From Nitrospirota bacterium (lineage in GTDB: Bacteria > JACPQY01): DNA of 64,000 nt. Location of the stretch: the NCBI GenBank assembly GCA_016180645.1, contig JACPAV010000003.1, forward strand, positions 62,001 to 126,000, read 5' to 3'. The notes beneath the pieces were generated by a model, which saw only the letters and a program-made list of their open reading frames with translations, was not told the DNA's origin and made no database searches. How positions within the stretch are numbered: position 1 is the stretch's first letter; every line of letters starts with the position of its first letter. The position numbers and the translations under genes are program-made. Shown here piece by piece: positions 26,694 to 34,352 of this stretch.

Positions 26694-27416
26694 TTGAGCA
26701 TTCCCGTCCTCGGCATTGTTGCGGTTGCCCACGCCGTCGAAACGATCACCGGTTTCGGCGCGACGATCATCGCGCTGTCGGCCGGGGCGTTTTTTCTTCC
26801 TCTGGATTCGCTCGTTGTCGCCCTGGTCCTCGTGGGATGGCTCCAGAGTCTCTGGCTCGTAGCGCGTGGCTTCCGCCACGTGGAATGGAAGTTTCTCCTT
26901 TACCAGGTTCTCCCGCTCTGCGGAATCGGTTTCCCCTTGGGAATTTTCGGGTTCGCGAAATTCCCGCAGCACCACCTCAAGACGGCCCTCGGCCTCTTCG
27001 TCGTCGCGGTGGCCGCCATGGAACTCCTTCGACTCCGCCGGGAAAAGGTCACCTCCAAGGAACTCCCTTTTGCAGCTCGCGCGGGACTCCTCGCCGCCGG
27101 CGGTTTTTTTCATGGTCTATTCGCCACCGGTGGACCCCTGGTGGTGTACTTTGCCAGCCGGGCCATTCTGGACAAGTCGCGTTTCCGTTCGACGCTCTCC
27201 GCCCTCTGGCTCATTCTCAACTCCATTCTGATCCTTTCCTACCTCGCCACCTCGCGCCTTCAACGCGAACCCGCCCTTCTTGCCGCGTCGCTCCTGCCCG
27301 CGCTGGCGATCGGGATTCTGGCCGGCGAGCAGCTCCATTCGCGGGTGAACGAGGTGGTCTTCCGAATCCTGGTCCAGGTTGTCCTGATCTTGACCGGCGC
27401 TTTCCTGCTGGCATGA
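26694..27416 (+). CDS. TauE/SafE-family sulfite/organosulfonate exporter-like protein
   Basis: The 240-residue membrane protein has seven to eight hydrophobic segments, 'ETITGFGATIIALSAGAFF' at the start and 'FFHGLFATGGPLVVYFASR' in the middle, the two half-repeats of TauE/SafE. Members export sulfite, sulfonates or other small anions. The start is TTG, 9 nt after the S1P-lyase stop; the next gene starts 7 nt after its stop. Substrate unknown. Confidence 0.85.
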   Translation: MSIPVLGIVAVAHAVETITGFGATIIALSAGAFFLPLDSLVVALVLVGWLQSLWLVARGFRHVEWKFLLYQVLPLCGIGFPLGIFGFAKFPQHHLKTALGLFVVAVAAMELLRLRREKVTSKELPFAARAGLLAAGGFFHGLFATGGPLVVYFASRAILDKSRFRSTLSALWLILNSILILSYLATSRLQREPALLAASLLPALAIGILAGEQLHSRVNEVVFRILVQVVLILTGAFLLA

Positions 27417-27423
27417 TCCCACG

Positions 27424-28542
27424 ATGATCACCGCGGAATCAGGGCTGCAAATCGCGATCCTCCTCGCCGTACCCGCCTGTCTCACCTGGCTGGAGCCTAG
27501 AGTTAAGATCGTCAAGACTTTCAGCCCGGTGGTTCTTTGCTACGGGGCCGGGATTGTGCTCGCGAATCAGCCGTGGATGGCATTCGACCGGCCCGTTTCC
27601 CTCGGTCTGGGCCAGGTCGCCATCGCCTTCGCCATCCCACTCCTCCTTTTCTCCGCGGATCTTGTCGGATGGCTGAAGCTCGCCCGAACGACCGTTATCG
27701 CCTTCGGATTCGCCATCCTATCCGTGGGTGTGATCTCCGCCGCCGCTCATTTCGTTTTCTCGGACCGGGTGGCCGACAGTTGGAAAATCTCCGGAATGCT
27801 GGCCGGAGTCTACACCGGCGGAACCGTCAACATGGCAGCGATTGCCACGGCGTTGAAAATCCCCTCCGAAACCTTCATTCTGGTCAACGCATCGGACATC
27901 ATCGTGACCAGTTTCTATCTCCTGTTCCTGGTGACCCTTGCGGGGCGAGTCTTTGGAATGGTGCTCCGGCCATTCGCCTTCTCCACGGCGACGGGCGCGA
28001 CGGAAGAAACGGCTCGAGAACCTGCCCGTGTATGCCACCTGATCATGGGGGTGGCTCTCGCCTTGGCCGTCGTTGCCGGAGGGTGGGCCATCGGCCAACT
28101 CATCCCCCAGACCAGCCGTGAACCGGTCATGATCCTCGGCATTTCATCGCTCGCCGTAGTCGCATCCCTCATTCCGCGAGTTCGACGCCTCCCCGGAACA
28201 AATGCGACTGGGACGTTCGCCCTCCTGGTATTCTGCATCGCGCTCGGCAGCACGGTGGATATGAAGCAAGTGCTCTCCTCAAGCCCCGTGCTGCTCGTCT
28301 ACACGGCCTTCGTCGTCGCGGGTTCCGTACTCCTCCACTTGATTCTCTGTGCCGTTGCCCGGATAGATAGGGACACCATGATCATCACGTCCACCGCTGG
28401 AATTTACGGACCCGCCTTCATCCCGCCTATTGCCGCCGCCCTCGGAAACAAGGAGATCATTCTTTCCGGAATTGCGACCGGCCTTGTGGGCTACGCCGTG
28501 GCGAACTACTTCGGGCTTGGCCTGGCATGGATGCTCCGATGA
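27424..28542 (+). CDS. DUF819 family membrane protein
   Basis: The 372-residue protein has about ten hydrophobic segments, with 'GVYTGGTVNMAAIATAL' (about residues 127-143) and 'CIALGSTVDMKQV' matching DUF819 (YjcL-like). The fold is related to secondary transporters with inverted repeats, and the substrate is unknown. The stop overlaps the next start as ATGA. Confidence 0.85.
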   Translation: MITAESGLQIAILLAVPACLTWLEPRVKIVKTFSPVVLCYGAGIVLANQPWMAFDRPVSLGLGQVAIAFAIPLLLFSADLVGWLKLARTTVIAFGFAILSVGVISAAAHFVFSDRVADSWKISGMLAGVYTGGTVNMAAIATALKIPSETFILVNASDIIVTSFYLLFLVTLAGRVFGMVLRPFAFSTATGATEETAREPARVCHLIMGVALALAVVAGGWAIGQLIPQTSREPVMILGISSLAVVASLIPRVRRLPGTNATGTFALLVFCIALGSTVDMKQVLSSSPVLLVYTAFVVAGSVLLHLILCAVARIDRDTMIITSTAGIYGPAFIPPIAAALGNKEIILSGIATGLVGYAVANYFGLGLAWMLR

Positions 28543-29762
28543 GAGGGAGGTTCCCGCGCCTCCTGTTGCTCATCGGGTTCATCACGGCCACGGTGGCCGT
28601 GCAGCAAGCACGGGCCGGATTCACCGAAACGGCCCCGAAGGGCGTCTTCCTGATCGATGAGAGCATCAATTTTTCCCGCGTGGACTCGATGTTCGACAAT
28701 CGGGGACGCCCTCGCCCCCTTGCGGACGATCTCGTGCGGTACGAACCGGGCGGCGGCCTCCAGGGCGTGATCACGGTGGACGCGGTGTCACGGTACACCA
28801 TCCTCGTCAATCAATTGCACTACGGCCTCACGCCGTCCATGACCCTCGGTGTGGGCATCCCCGTGGTCGTCGAAACGACCATCGACCCGGGGCTCGGGTG
28901 GATCCCCGGCGACTACCAGCCCGGCCTCGGCCGCTCGTACAACGAACAGGATTTCTGGGAATGGGCCGCCAGCATGGGGCAGCCGCGGCCGGGAGCTATC
29001 ACCGGCAACAAAGGGGTGCTCGCGGACTCGTTTGTCGGCGTTCGCTATCGCTTCTCTGATCGTTTCCCGTGGTTTGCGGAGCGGTCGCTGGCCTCCAGCC
29101 TCACGGTTTTCGGCGCCATCCCTACGGGGCGCCCACCTGAACCCGAGGAAGTGGTCGCCTCCGGTACAACCGCCTGGGATCTTCACTTTCAGGGTGAATA
29201 CGGTACCCACCTCGCGGTAGATAAGAATTTCCCCGGATGGCTGGATGGACGATGGTCCTTCGGCGTGGATACCTTTTACGAAATGCTGATCCCTCATGAA
29301 TACACAACGCCCACCGGATCGGAAAATCCGCTCATCCTCACGCAATCGCCGTATGCAGGGGCGACGTACGTCCTCGACCCCGGGGATTTTCTAGGGCTCT
29401 CGCTCCAAACCGAGTTCGTAGCATGGCGGGGGGCCCCCAGGGCAACGTGGCTGAACAGACGGGACCCGGCCGCGGCCGACCGCTTTCCGCCCATCCTGCA
29501 ACTGGGAATGAGGTACACGTTCAACGCCTTGGGCCAATCCGATTGGCAATCCGATTCCGAAATCTGGGAATGGGATCGGGAGAAACTCTGGCGACCCGGT
29601 TACAAGAATATCCTGACCCCCCAGATCACCCTGAGCCTGCTTCGCGTGGGAATCCCCCTCCAAGCGTACGCGTACTACAGAAACATCACATGGATCCCGG
29701 GGAAGAATTCGCGCGCCGTCGACACCTTCATCTTCGGAGCCCGCGTCCCGCTCAAGTTTTGA
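28539..29762 (+). CDS. Predicted outer-membrane beta-barrel protein
   Basis: The ATG at 28539 overlaps the DUF819 stop and gives an N-terminal signal peptide cleaved near residue 30 (QQARAG). An ATG 12 nt earlier is possible. The mature protein is rich in amphipathic beta-strands and Gly/aromatic residues ('YGLTPSMTLGVGIPVV', 'FVGVRYRFSDRF') and ends in '...FGARVPLKF', a C-terminal Phe strand typical of outer-membrane proteins. It resembles the 'MetA-pathway of phenol degradation' transporter type. In this operon it may be the outer-membrane channel for the substrate. Confidence 0.75.
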   Translation: MRGRFPRLLLLIGFITATVAVQQARAGFTETAPKGVFLIDESINFSRVDSMFDNRGRPRPLADDLVRYEPGGGLQGVITVDAVSRYTILVNQLHYGLTPSMTLGVGIPVVVETTIDPGLGWIPGDYQPGLGRSYNEQDFWEWAASMGQPRPGAITGNKGVLADSFVGVRYRFSDRFPWFAERSLASSLTVFGAIPTGRPPEPEEVVASGTTAWDLHFQGEYGTHLAVDKNFPGWLDGRWSFGVDTFYEMLIPHEYTTPTGSENPLILTQSPYAGATYVLDPGDFLGLSLQTEFVAWRGAPRATWLNRRDPAAADRFPPILQLGMRYTFNALGQSDWQSDSEIWEWDREKLWRPGYKNILTPQITLSLLRVGIPLQAYAYYRNITWIPGKNSRAVDTFIFGARVPLKF

Positions 29763-29763
29763 C

Positions 29764-32322
29764 ATGCGCCTCCCGTTCATCTCCTCCATGTCACGACCTA
29801 CGGCTTGCGGCTTACGGCTCACGACTCACGGCTCACGACTCACGATTTACGGCTTGCTACTCACTCTCACAACGTTTTCCTGCGGTGCCACCTCCTACCT
29901 TTGGTACCGCTTGGCCCCCGACTACCCGCGAGACCGATCCGAAACCCTGGCCATCGAAGGACTATCCGACCCGGTGGAAATCTATCTCGACGCCTATGGC
30001 ATCCCCCATATTGAAGCGAAGAACGAGCCGGACCTTGTCCGGGCCACCGGCTTCATGCAGGCGCGGAATCGGTTCTTCCAAATGGACGTGCTGCGCCGAA
30101 TCGCCCGAGGCCGGCTCTCGGAACTCGTGGGCGAACAGAAACTCTTTTCCGGGACCACCGTTGAATTCGATCGCACCATGCGAAGCTGGGGCCTCGAAGA
30201 GGCGGCCCTCGCCGAAAACGGTACCATGACCCCCGAGACGAAGGCGATTCTGGAAGTGTTTGCACAAGGCGTGAACGCAGGACTGAAACGCCATCCCCCC
30301 ATCGAGTACCGCATGCTCCGTGTAGAACCGGAACCCTGGACCACGGTCGACTCCCTCGCACTCGGCTATTTCAACGGGTGGACCGTTTCACACAACTGGC
30401 ACCAGGAAACATCGAGGCTCCTCCTGGCCCTTCACGGCGGCATCGATCGGGCGGAGAAGATCTACGGATCTTCACCCTGGAGCAGCGGATACTCGCTCCC
30501 CACCTCCGGTCCACCGCGTCCACTTCCCCCGGCCATCGTGGATGGGGTTCGTCAGATCTTTCCATCCCGCCCGTTTTCATCCCATGGACATGCGCCAGAG
30601 CATGCCGCAAACAGGTTCGATCTGTCCACCGTTTTCCCCTCCGCCGCAAGCAACTCCTGGGTTGTTTCCGGCAATCGGTCCTTTTCCGGCAAACCCATCG
30701 TGGCCAATGACCCCCATCTCGTTCACCTCCTCCCCTCCATTCTGTTTCAGCAGCACCTCACGTGCCCGGGGCTGGATGTCATCGGCGCAACGCTCCCTGG
30801 AGTTCCGTACGTGCTCACCGGACACAATCGGAACGTCGCCTGGGGAACGACATCTTCAGTGGCGGATGTGATCGATCTCTACATCGAGCGCACGGTGCCG
30901 GGCGACCCCGCGCAAGTGGAGGGGCCGGCCGGCAATTATGCGTTGACCCGGCAGGACATCGACATTCGAGTTCGCCGGGGGTCGAAACTGGAATCACGTC
31001 GATTCATCCTGCGGAAAACACGCAACGGCCCCCTCCTGAATGACGTGTATCCGGGTCTCCTGCCCGAGTGGGCTCCTCCGGTATCCATCCACTGGGACCT
31101 TTCCGGCACCTCCGCGGGGCTGGATGCCCTCCGGGGGGCCAATCGGGCAACCACGGTGGCAGACCTTTATGCCGCCCTCCTGGGGTTCCCGTCGCCCCCT
31201 CAGGCTTGGAGCACCGCGGACCGCGAAGGCCGGATTGCCTTTTTCACGACGGGACGAATTCCCATCCGGCCCCACCACTTGGGCACTTTCCCCGTGCCGG
31301 GCTGGACCGATCGCTATTCATCGTCGGGCGCCCTCAGCGGTGAGTCGATGCCGTTCGGCATGGATTCACCCGAAGGCTTCTTCGCGCACGGCAACAACCT
31401 CGTTCAAGATCCGCTGCGCACGGATGGCTTCCTTCAAATCGACAGCGCCCCATCTTATCGCGCTGAGCGGATCTCGGAGTTGATTCGGCAAACGCCACGG
31501 CACGACCGAGCTTCCTTTGCCGCCATTCATTCGGACGTCTACCTTATACGGGCCAAGCGGCTTCTTCCCCACTTTCTTGCCGACCTCGATGCGCTCCGTG
31601 GAGAGAGCACGATGGCAACCGCCGCTGTGGATCTTCTTCATCAATGGGACCTCCGGGCAACCACCGATTCGTCCGCCACCACCATTTTCTTCGTGACCTA
31701 CCGCGAGGCCATCATCGAAGCGCTTGGCGACGAGGTGGACGAGCGCGGGCTGGAGTTCATCCTCTCCCAACGCTATTCCACCAATGTCACCGATGAATGG
31801 GTCGAAAATCCCGACCACGTGGTGTGGGACCACCGCGGCACTCCTAAGATCGAACACAGGGCCGAGGTAATCCGTGCCGCATTCCGCCGCGCGCTGCTCG
31901 ATCTTTCCAGGAGCCAGGGAAGGGACCCGGCGACATGGCGATGGGGTCGCCTCCACGATCTCAACACCAAACATCTTTTTGGATCGAAAAGACTTCTTGC
32001 CGGTTTCTTCAACCTTCCCCGCGAGGAAGCTCCCGGCGCCCTCGATTCCGTCTGGAAAGCCCATTTCGACCTGGGCCAACCTGAGACTCCGTTCCGAGAC
32101 ATGGCCGGCCCGGCCTATCGAATGATCGTCGATCTCGCGGACATGGACCATGCGTCATGGGTAGTGGACACGGGCGCTTCCGGCTGGCCCGGCTCGCCCC
32201 ATTATGGCGACCAACGGCCCCGCTGGCTCAAGGGGGAGTACCTCCCCATGATGGCGAACTGGGTGGAGATCCGATCCTCCGCCACCGCCAGGCTCAGCTT
32301 GCGGCCCGGCGACTCCCGATGA
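29764..32322 (+). CDS. Penicillin-acylase-family N-terminal nucleophile amidase
   Basis: The 852-residue precursor is in the family size range. After an N-terminal hydrophobic segment come 'DPVEIYLDAYGIPHIEAKNE', 'RNRFFQMDVLRR' and the alpha-chain, a linker, and the autocleavage point before Ser296 in S-N-S-W (residues 296-299), the counterpart of the S-N-x-W nucleophile of penicillin G acylase. The Asn of 'HNRNVAWG' follows. It hydrolyses N-acyl amide bonds in the periplasm; substrates of relatives include N-acyl homoserine lactones and lipid amides. The signal segment is encoded by a 7-nt degenerate tandem repeat. ATGs at 29764 and 29788 are both possible. Confidence 0.85.
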   Translation: MRLPFISSMSRPTACGLRLTTHGSRLTIYGLLLTLTTFSCGATSYLWYRLAPDYPRDRSETLAIEGLSDPVEIYLDAYGIPHIEAKNEPDLVRATGFMQARNRFFQMDVLRRIARGRLSELVGEQKLFSGTTVEFDRTMRSWGLEEAALAENGTMTPETKAILEVFAQGVNAGLKRHPPIEYRMLRVEPEPWTTVDSLALGYFNGWTVSHNWHQETSRLLLALHGGIDRAEKIYGSSPWSSGYSLPTSGPPRPLPPAIVDGVRQIFPSRPFSSHGHAPEHAANRFDLSTVFPSAASNSWVVSGNRSFSGKPIVANDPHLVHLLPSILFQQHLTCPGLDVIGATLPGVPYVLTGHNRNVAWGTTSSVADVIDLYIERTVPGDPAQVEGPAGNYALTRQDIDIRVRRGSKLESRRFILRKTRNGPLLNDVYPGLLPEWAPPVSIHWDLSGTSAGLDALRGANRATTVADLYAALLGFPSPPQAWSTADREGRIAFFTTGRIPIRPHHLGTFPVPGWTDRYSSSGALSGESMPFGMDSPEGFFAHGNNLVQDPLRTDGFLQIDSAPSYRAERISELIRQTPRHDRASFAAIHSDVYLIRAKRLLPHFLADLDALRGESTMATAAVDLLHQWDLRATTDSSATTIFFVTYREAIIEALGDEVDERGLEFILSQRYSTNVTDEWVENPDHVVWDHRGTPKIEHRAEVIRAAFRRALLDLSRSQGRDPATWRWGRLHDLNTKHLFGSKRLLAGFFNLPREEAPGALDSVWKAHFDLGQPETPFRDMAGPAYRMIVDLADMDHASWVVDTGASGWPGSPHYGDQRPRWLKGEYLPMMANWVEIRSSATARLSLRPGDSR
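29793..29862. repeat. Degenerate heptanucleotide tandem repeat inside the amidase signal region
   Basis: About ten units follow the pattern acgRctY (acgacct, acggctt, gcggctt, acggctc, acgactc, acggctc, acgactc, acgattt, acggctt, gctactc). The unit length, 7, is not a multiple of 3, so gain or loss of one unit would shift the amidase reading frame unless compensated. The repeat lies directly after the first start codons. Confidence 0.8.
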
Positions 32323-33119
32323 GTTCTCCCGAGTCGTTCTTTGTCCCGCAAGGGCCGCGATTCGTCGCCACGGAACTCACCCGCGGGCCGTGGAGCCCCG
32401 ATCACCAACACGGGGGACCGAGCTCGGCACTACTCGCGCGCGCGATCGAGAGGCTGCCGTCGGATGGTCCAGTCTTCCAAGTAGCCCGCATGACGGTCGA
32501 GTTTCTGCGTCCGATTCCCATAGCCGAATTCGAGCTCCGGACGGAAATCGTCCGCTCAGGGAAGAAGACCCGAATCGTCACGGCTTGGCTGGAAACGAGC
32601 GGCAAGCGCATCGTCCAGGCCACGGGACTCTGCATCCGGCGGGCTGACGTCCCCGTGCCTGCCGTGCCCGTGCCGGCCGTGGAGCCTCCCATTCCGTCGC
32701 CCGAAGAATCCGCCGTGTTCCAATTCCCGTTCTTCATGGATTCCGTTGGATATCACACCGCGATGGAAGGACGACTCGCGCGCGGGGTCTATGGTCAGGG
32801 CCCCACCAGTATGTGGATGCGGATGCGAGTCCCGGTGGTCCCGGGAGAAACGCCGTCTCCCGTTCAGCGCGTCATGGCCGCAGCTGATTCCGGCAATGGC
32901 GTGAGCGTGGTGCTGGATGTCTTCAAATACACCTTCATCAATCCGGATCTGACCGTCTATCTTCATCGGCCCATGGAGGGCGAGTGGGTTTGTCTGGATG
33001 CCGCCACCATCCCCGAGTCCAAAGGCGTCGGCCTCGCCGATACGCGCCTGCACGACTCCCGCGGCCCCATCGGCCGCTCCGTCCAGAGCCTCATCCTTGA
33101 GCGGCGGCCAGGCGGATGA
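32319..33119 (+). CDS. Acyl-CoA thioesterase-like protein (TesB/4HBT_3 double hot-dog)
   Basis: The ATG overlaps the amidase stop (ATGA). The 266-residue product has the double hot-dog layout of TesB-like thioesterases: 'GGPSSALLARAIERL' in the first hot-dog and 'DSGNGVSVVLDVFKYTFINPDLTVYLHR' region in the second, ending in 'VGLADTRLHDSRGPIGRSVQ'. It would release fatty acids from CoA esters in the cytoplasm and is the last gene of the operon begun by the S1P-lyase homologue. A 24-nt stretch from its 3' end recurs at 33852. Confidence 0.85.
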   Translation: MSSPESFFVPQGPRFVATELTRGPWSPDHQHGGPSSALLARAIERLPSDGPVFQVARMTVEFLRPIPIAEFELRTEIVRSGKKTRIVTAWLETSGKRIVQATGLCIRRADVPVPAVPVPAVEPPIPSPEESAVFQFPFFMDSVGYHTAMEGRLARGVYGQGPTSMWMRMRVPVVPGETPSPVQRVMAAADSGNGVSVVLDVFKYTFINPDLTVYLHRPMEGEWVCLDAATIPESKGVGLADTRLHDSRGPIGRSVQSLILERRPGG

Positions 33120-33221
33120 AATCGTCAGGTGTCTCTCAGTCCTGATTCCCCGCCAGTGCGAAGTCGTGCCGCTGTACACCTACCCGCGAAAAAATGTACA
33201 ATTGACTGCAAAGGAGGACCA

Positions 33222-33434
33222 TTGGAGCCAAAAGCGGAGGATCCACTAGATCTGACTTCTGTCTTGCGTGAGGAGCACAGTGGCAAATGGGTCGCTCTGA
33301 CGCGCGACTACTCGCGTGTTGTTGCATCAGGAGAAAGCATGGCCGAGGTTTCTCACAAGGCTGAAGGCCAGGATTTCGTGATGATGCTGGTACCGGACTT
33401 TGACCGCGCCTTCGCACCTCAATCTCAAGTTTAG
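33222..33434 (+). CDS. DUF5678 domain small protein
   Basis: A TTG at 33222 with AAGGAGG five bases upstream is preferred over an in-frame start at 33129, which has no such site. The 70-residue product has the DUF5678 pattern: 'HSGKWVALTRDYSRVVASGES' region, then a charged helix and a hydrophobic 'FVMMLVP' strand. Its 3' end overlaps the next gene by 35 nt. The pairing of a small DUF5678 protein with a retropepsin-like protein resembles a toxin-antitoxin layout, but no activity is known. Confidence 0.75.
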   Translation: MEPKAEDPLDLTSVLREEHSGKWVALTRDYSRVVASGESMAEVSHKAEGQDFVMMLVPDFDRAFAPQSQV

Positions 33435-33846
33435 GTACTGCAAAGTACCGTGCAACCCGTCCAAAGCGCACCCCACGAGGACATTTATTTGGATGCCGCT
33501 GGTCGAGATCAAGCTTCGTAGGGGCAAGCTCCAAACGGCACCATTCAGGGCACTCGTGGATACAGGCGCAGACTACTGCCTTTTTCCCACCGATGCGGCG
33601 GTCGCTATTGGAATTGATCCTGTGGAGAACGAACGGGAGGTGCCCATCGGCGGAATTGCCGGCCAAGTAAAGGCCAATTTCCACTCCGCGAGCATCGTGC
33701 TGGGCGGCCATGAGATTCCGTGTGACGTCGGATTCGCCCAGCAGCCGTTCAATACATGTTTGCTCGGCCGCGAGGGTTTTCTGAACAATTTCGCAGTGAC
33801 CTTCGACGCCATCAGAAACGAAATCACTTTCAAGTCCAGAAGCTGA
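33400..33846 (+). CDS. Retropepsin-like aspartic protease (clan AA)
   Basis: The 148-residue protein contains the retroviral-type aspartic protease motif ALVDTGADYCLFP (about residues 49-61; Asp-Thr-Gly catalytic), a flap-like 'IGGIAGQ', and a late 'CLLGREGFLNNFAVTFD' replacing the usual I-L-G-R-D strand. Such proteases act as homodimers. The TTG start at 33400 lies inside the DUF5678 gene. It forms a two-gene unit with that protein, which may be its substrate or regulator (inference). Confidence 0.8.
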   Translation: MTAPSHLNLKFRYCKVPCNPSKAHPTRTFIWMPLVEIKLRRGKLQTAPFRALVDTGADYCLFPTDAAVAIGIDPVENEREVPIGGIAGQVKANFHSASIVLGGHEIPCDVGFAQQPFNTCLLGREGFLNNFAVTFDAIRNEITFKSRS

Positions 33847-33848
33847 CG

Positions 33849-33890
33849 AATGGCCCCATCGGCCGCTCGGTCCAACGTTCAGGATCGTTG
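33849..33890 (+). pseudogene. Remnant of a thioesterase 3' end
   Basis: 24 nt starting at 33852 (GGCCCCATCGGCCGCTCG...) encode GPIGRSVQ, the same peptide as the 3' end of the thioesterase at 32319-33119 (33063-33086), with two synonymous differences. Similarity fades after that. It starts right behind the retropepsin stop. The likely meaning is that the DUF5678/retropepsin module sits between an intact and a decayed homologue of the same gene end. Confidence 0.6.
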
Positions 33891-34352
33891 CGGAACCTTG
33901 ACGAGTCGTCCCCCTTCACCTTCGCCCGGGGAATCCGTCATTCACCTCCCGTCTGGCCATGCCTCCTGAGAAGAGTGATTGGCGTCATGTTGCCATCCTA
34001 CGGGCAATCACGCTCCGTGAGGGTTCGGCCAAATGTTTTGCATGGCGACGACTTGCCCCTCAACCAGAACGGGCAGGACCAAAGTCGAAAGTCCTGATCC
34101 TACAGCCTTGTCGCGCGATATCGGCGGTGCCATAATAGGTAAGGTTGTGAACGGCAAGATGACCGGTGAAATCTTTCTGGAGAATACTGAAAGCAACCTT
34201 TCCAAGCCGACGTGTACGCCCTCCTACTCAAGTTCCAAAGTCCGTAGATTGAAATGCGCTTCAACTTGATGATTCCTCGCGGCTTGCCGCGGGGAGGTTC
34301 ATTTGTTTCGTGAAGGTTCCATCGCGAAGATAGACTCGCAGATATTGGGGAG
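33891..34352. other. Non-coding stretch with decayed frames and one hairpin
   Basis: About 460 nt without a convincing gene. A short frame at 34033-34269 has no ribosome-binding site or recognisable domain. A hairpin lies at 34275-34294. Confidence 0.5.
34275..34294. repeat. Palindrome CCTCGCGG-CTTG-CCGCGGGG
   Basis: An 8-bp stem with one G-T pair and a CTTG loop, followed by 'aggttcat'. The sequence looks like a dispersed intergenic hairpin of the sort found in many genomes. It may also serve as a transcriptional terminator, but there is no T-tract. Confidence 0.5.

Noticed and set aside
34033-34269. 78-codon frame in the gap after the retropepsin gene
   Set aside because: No ribosome-binding site or known pattern; it lies in sequence that looks decayed.
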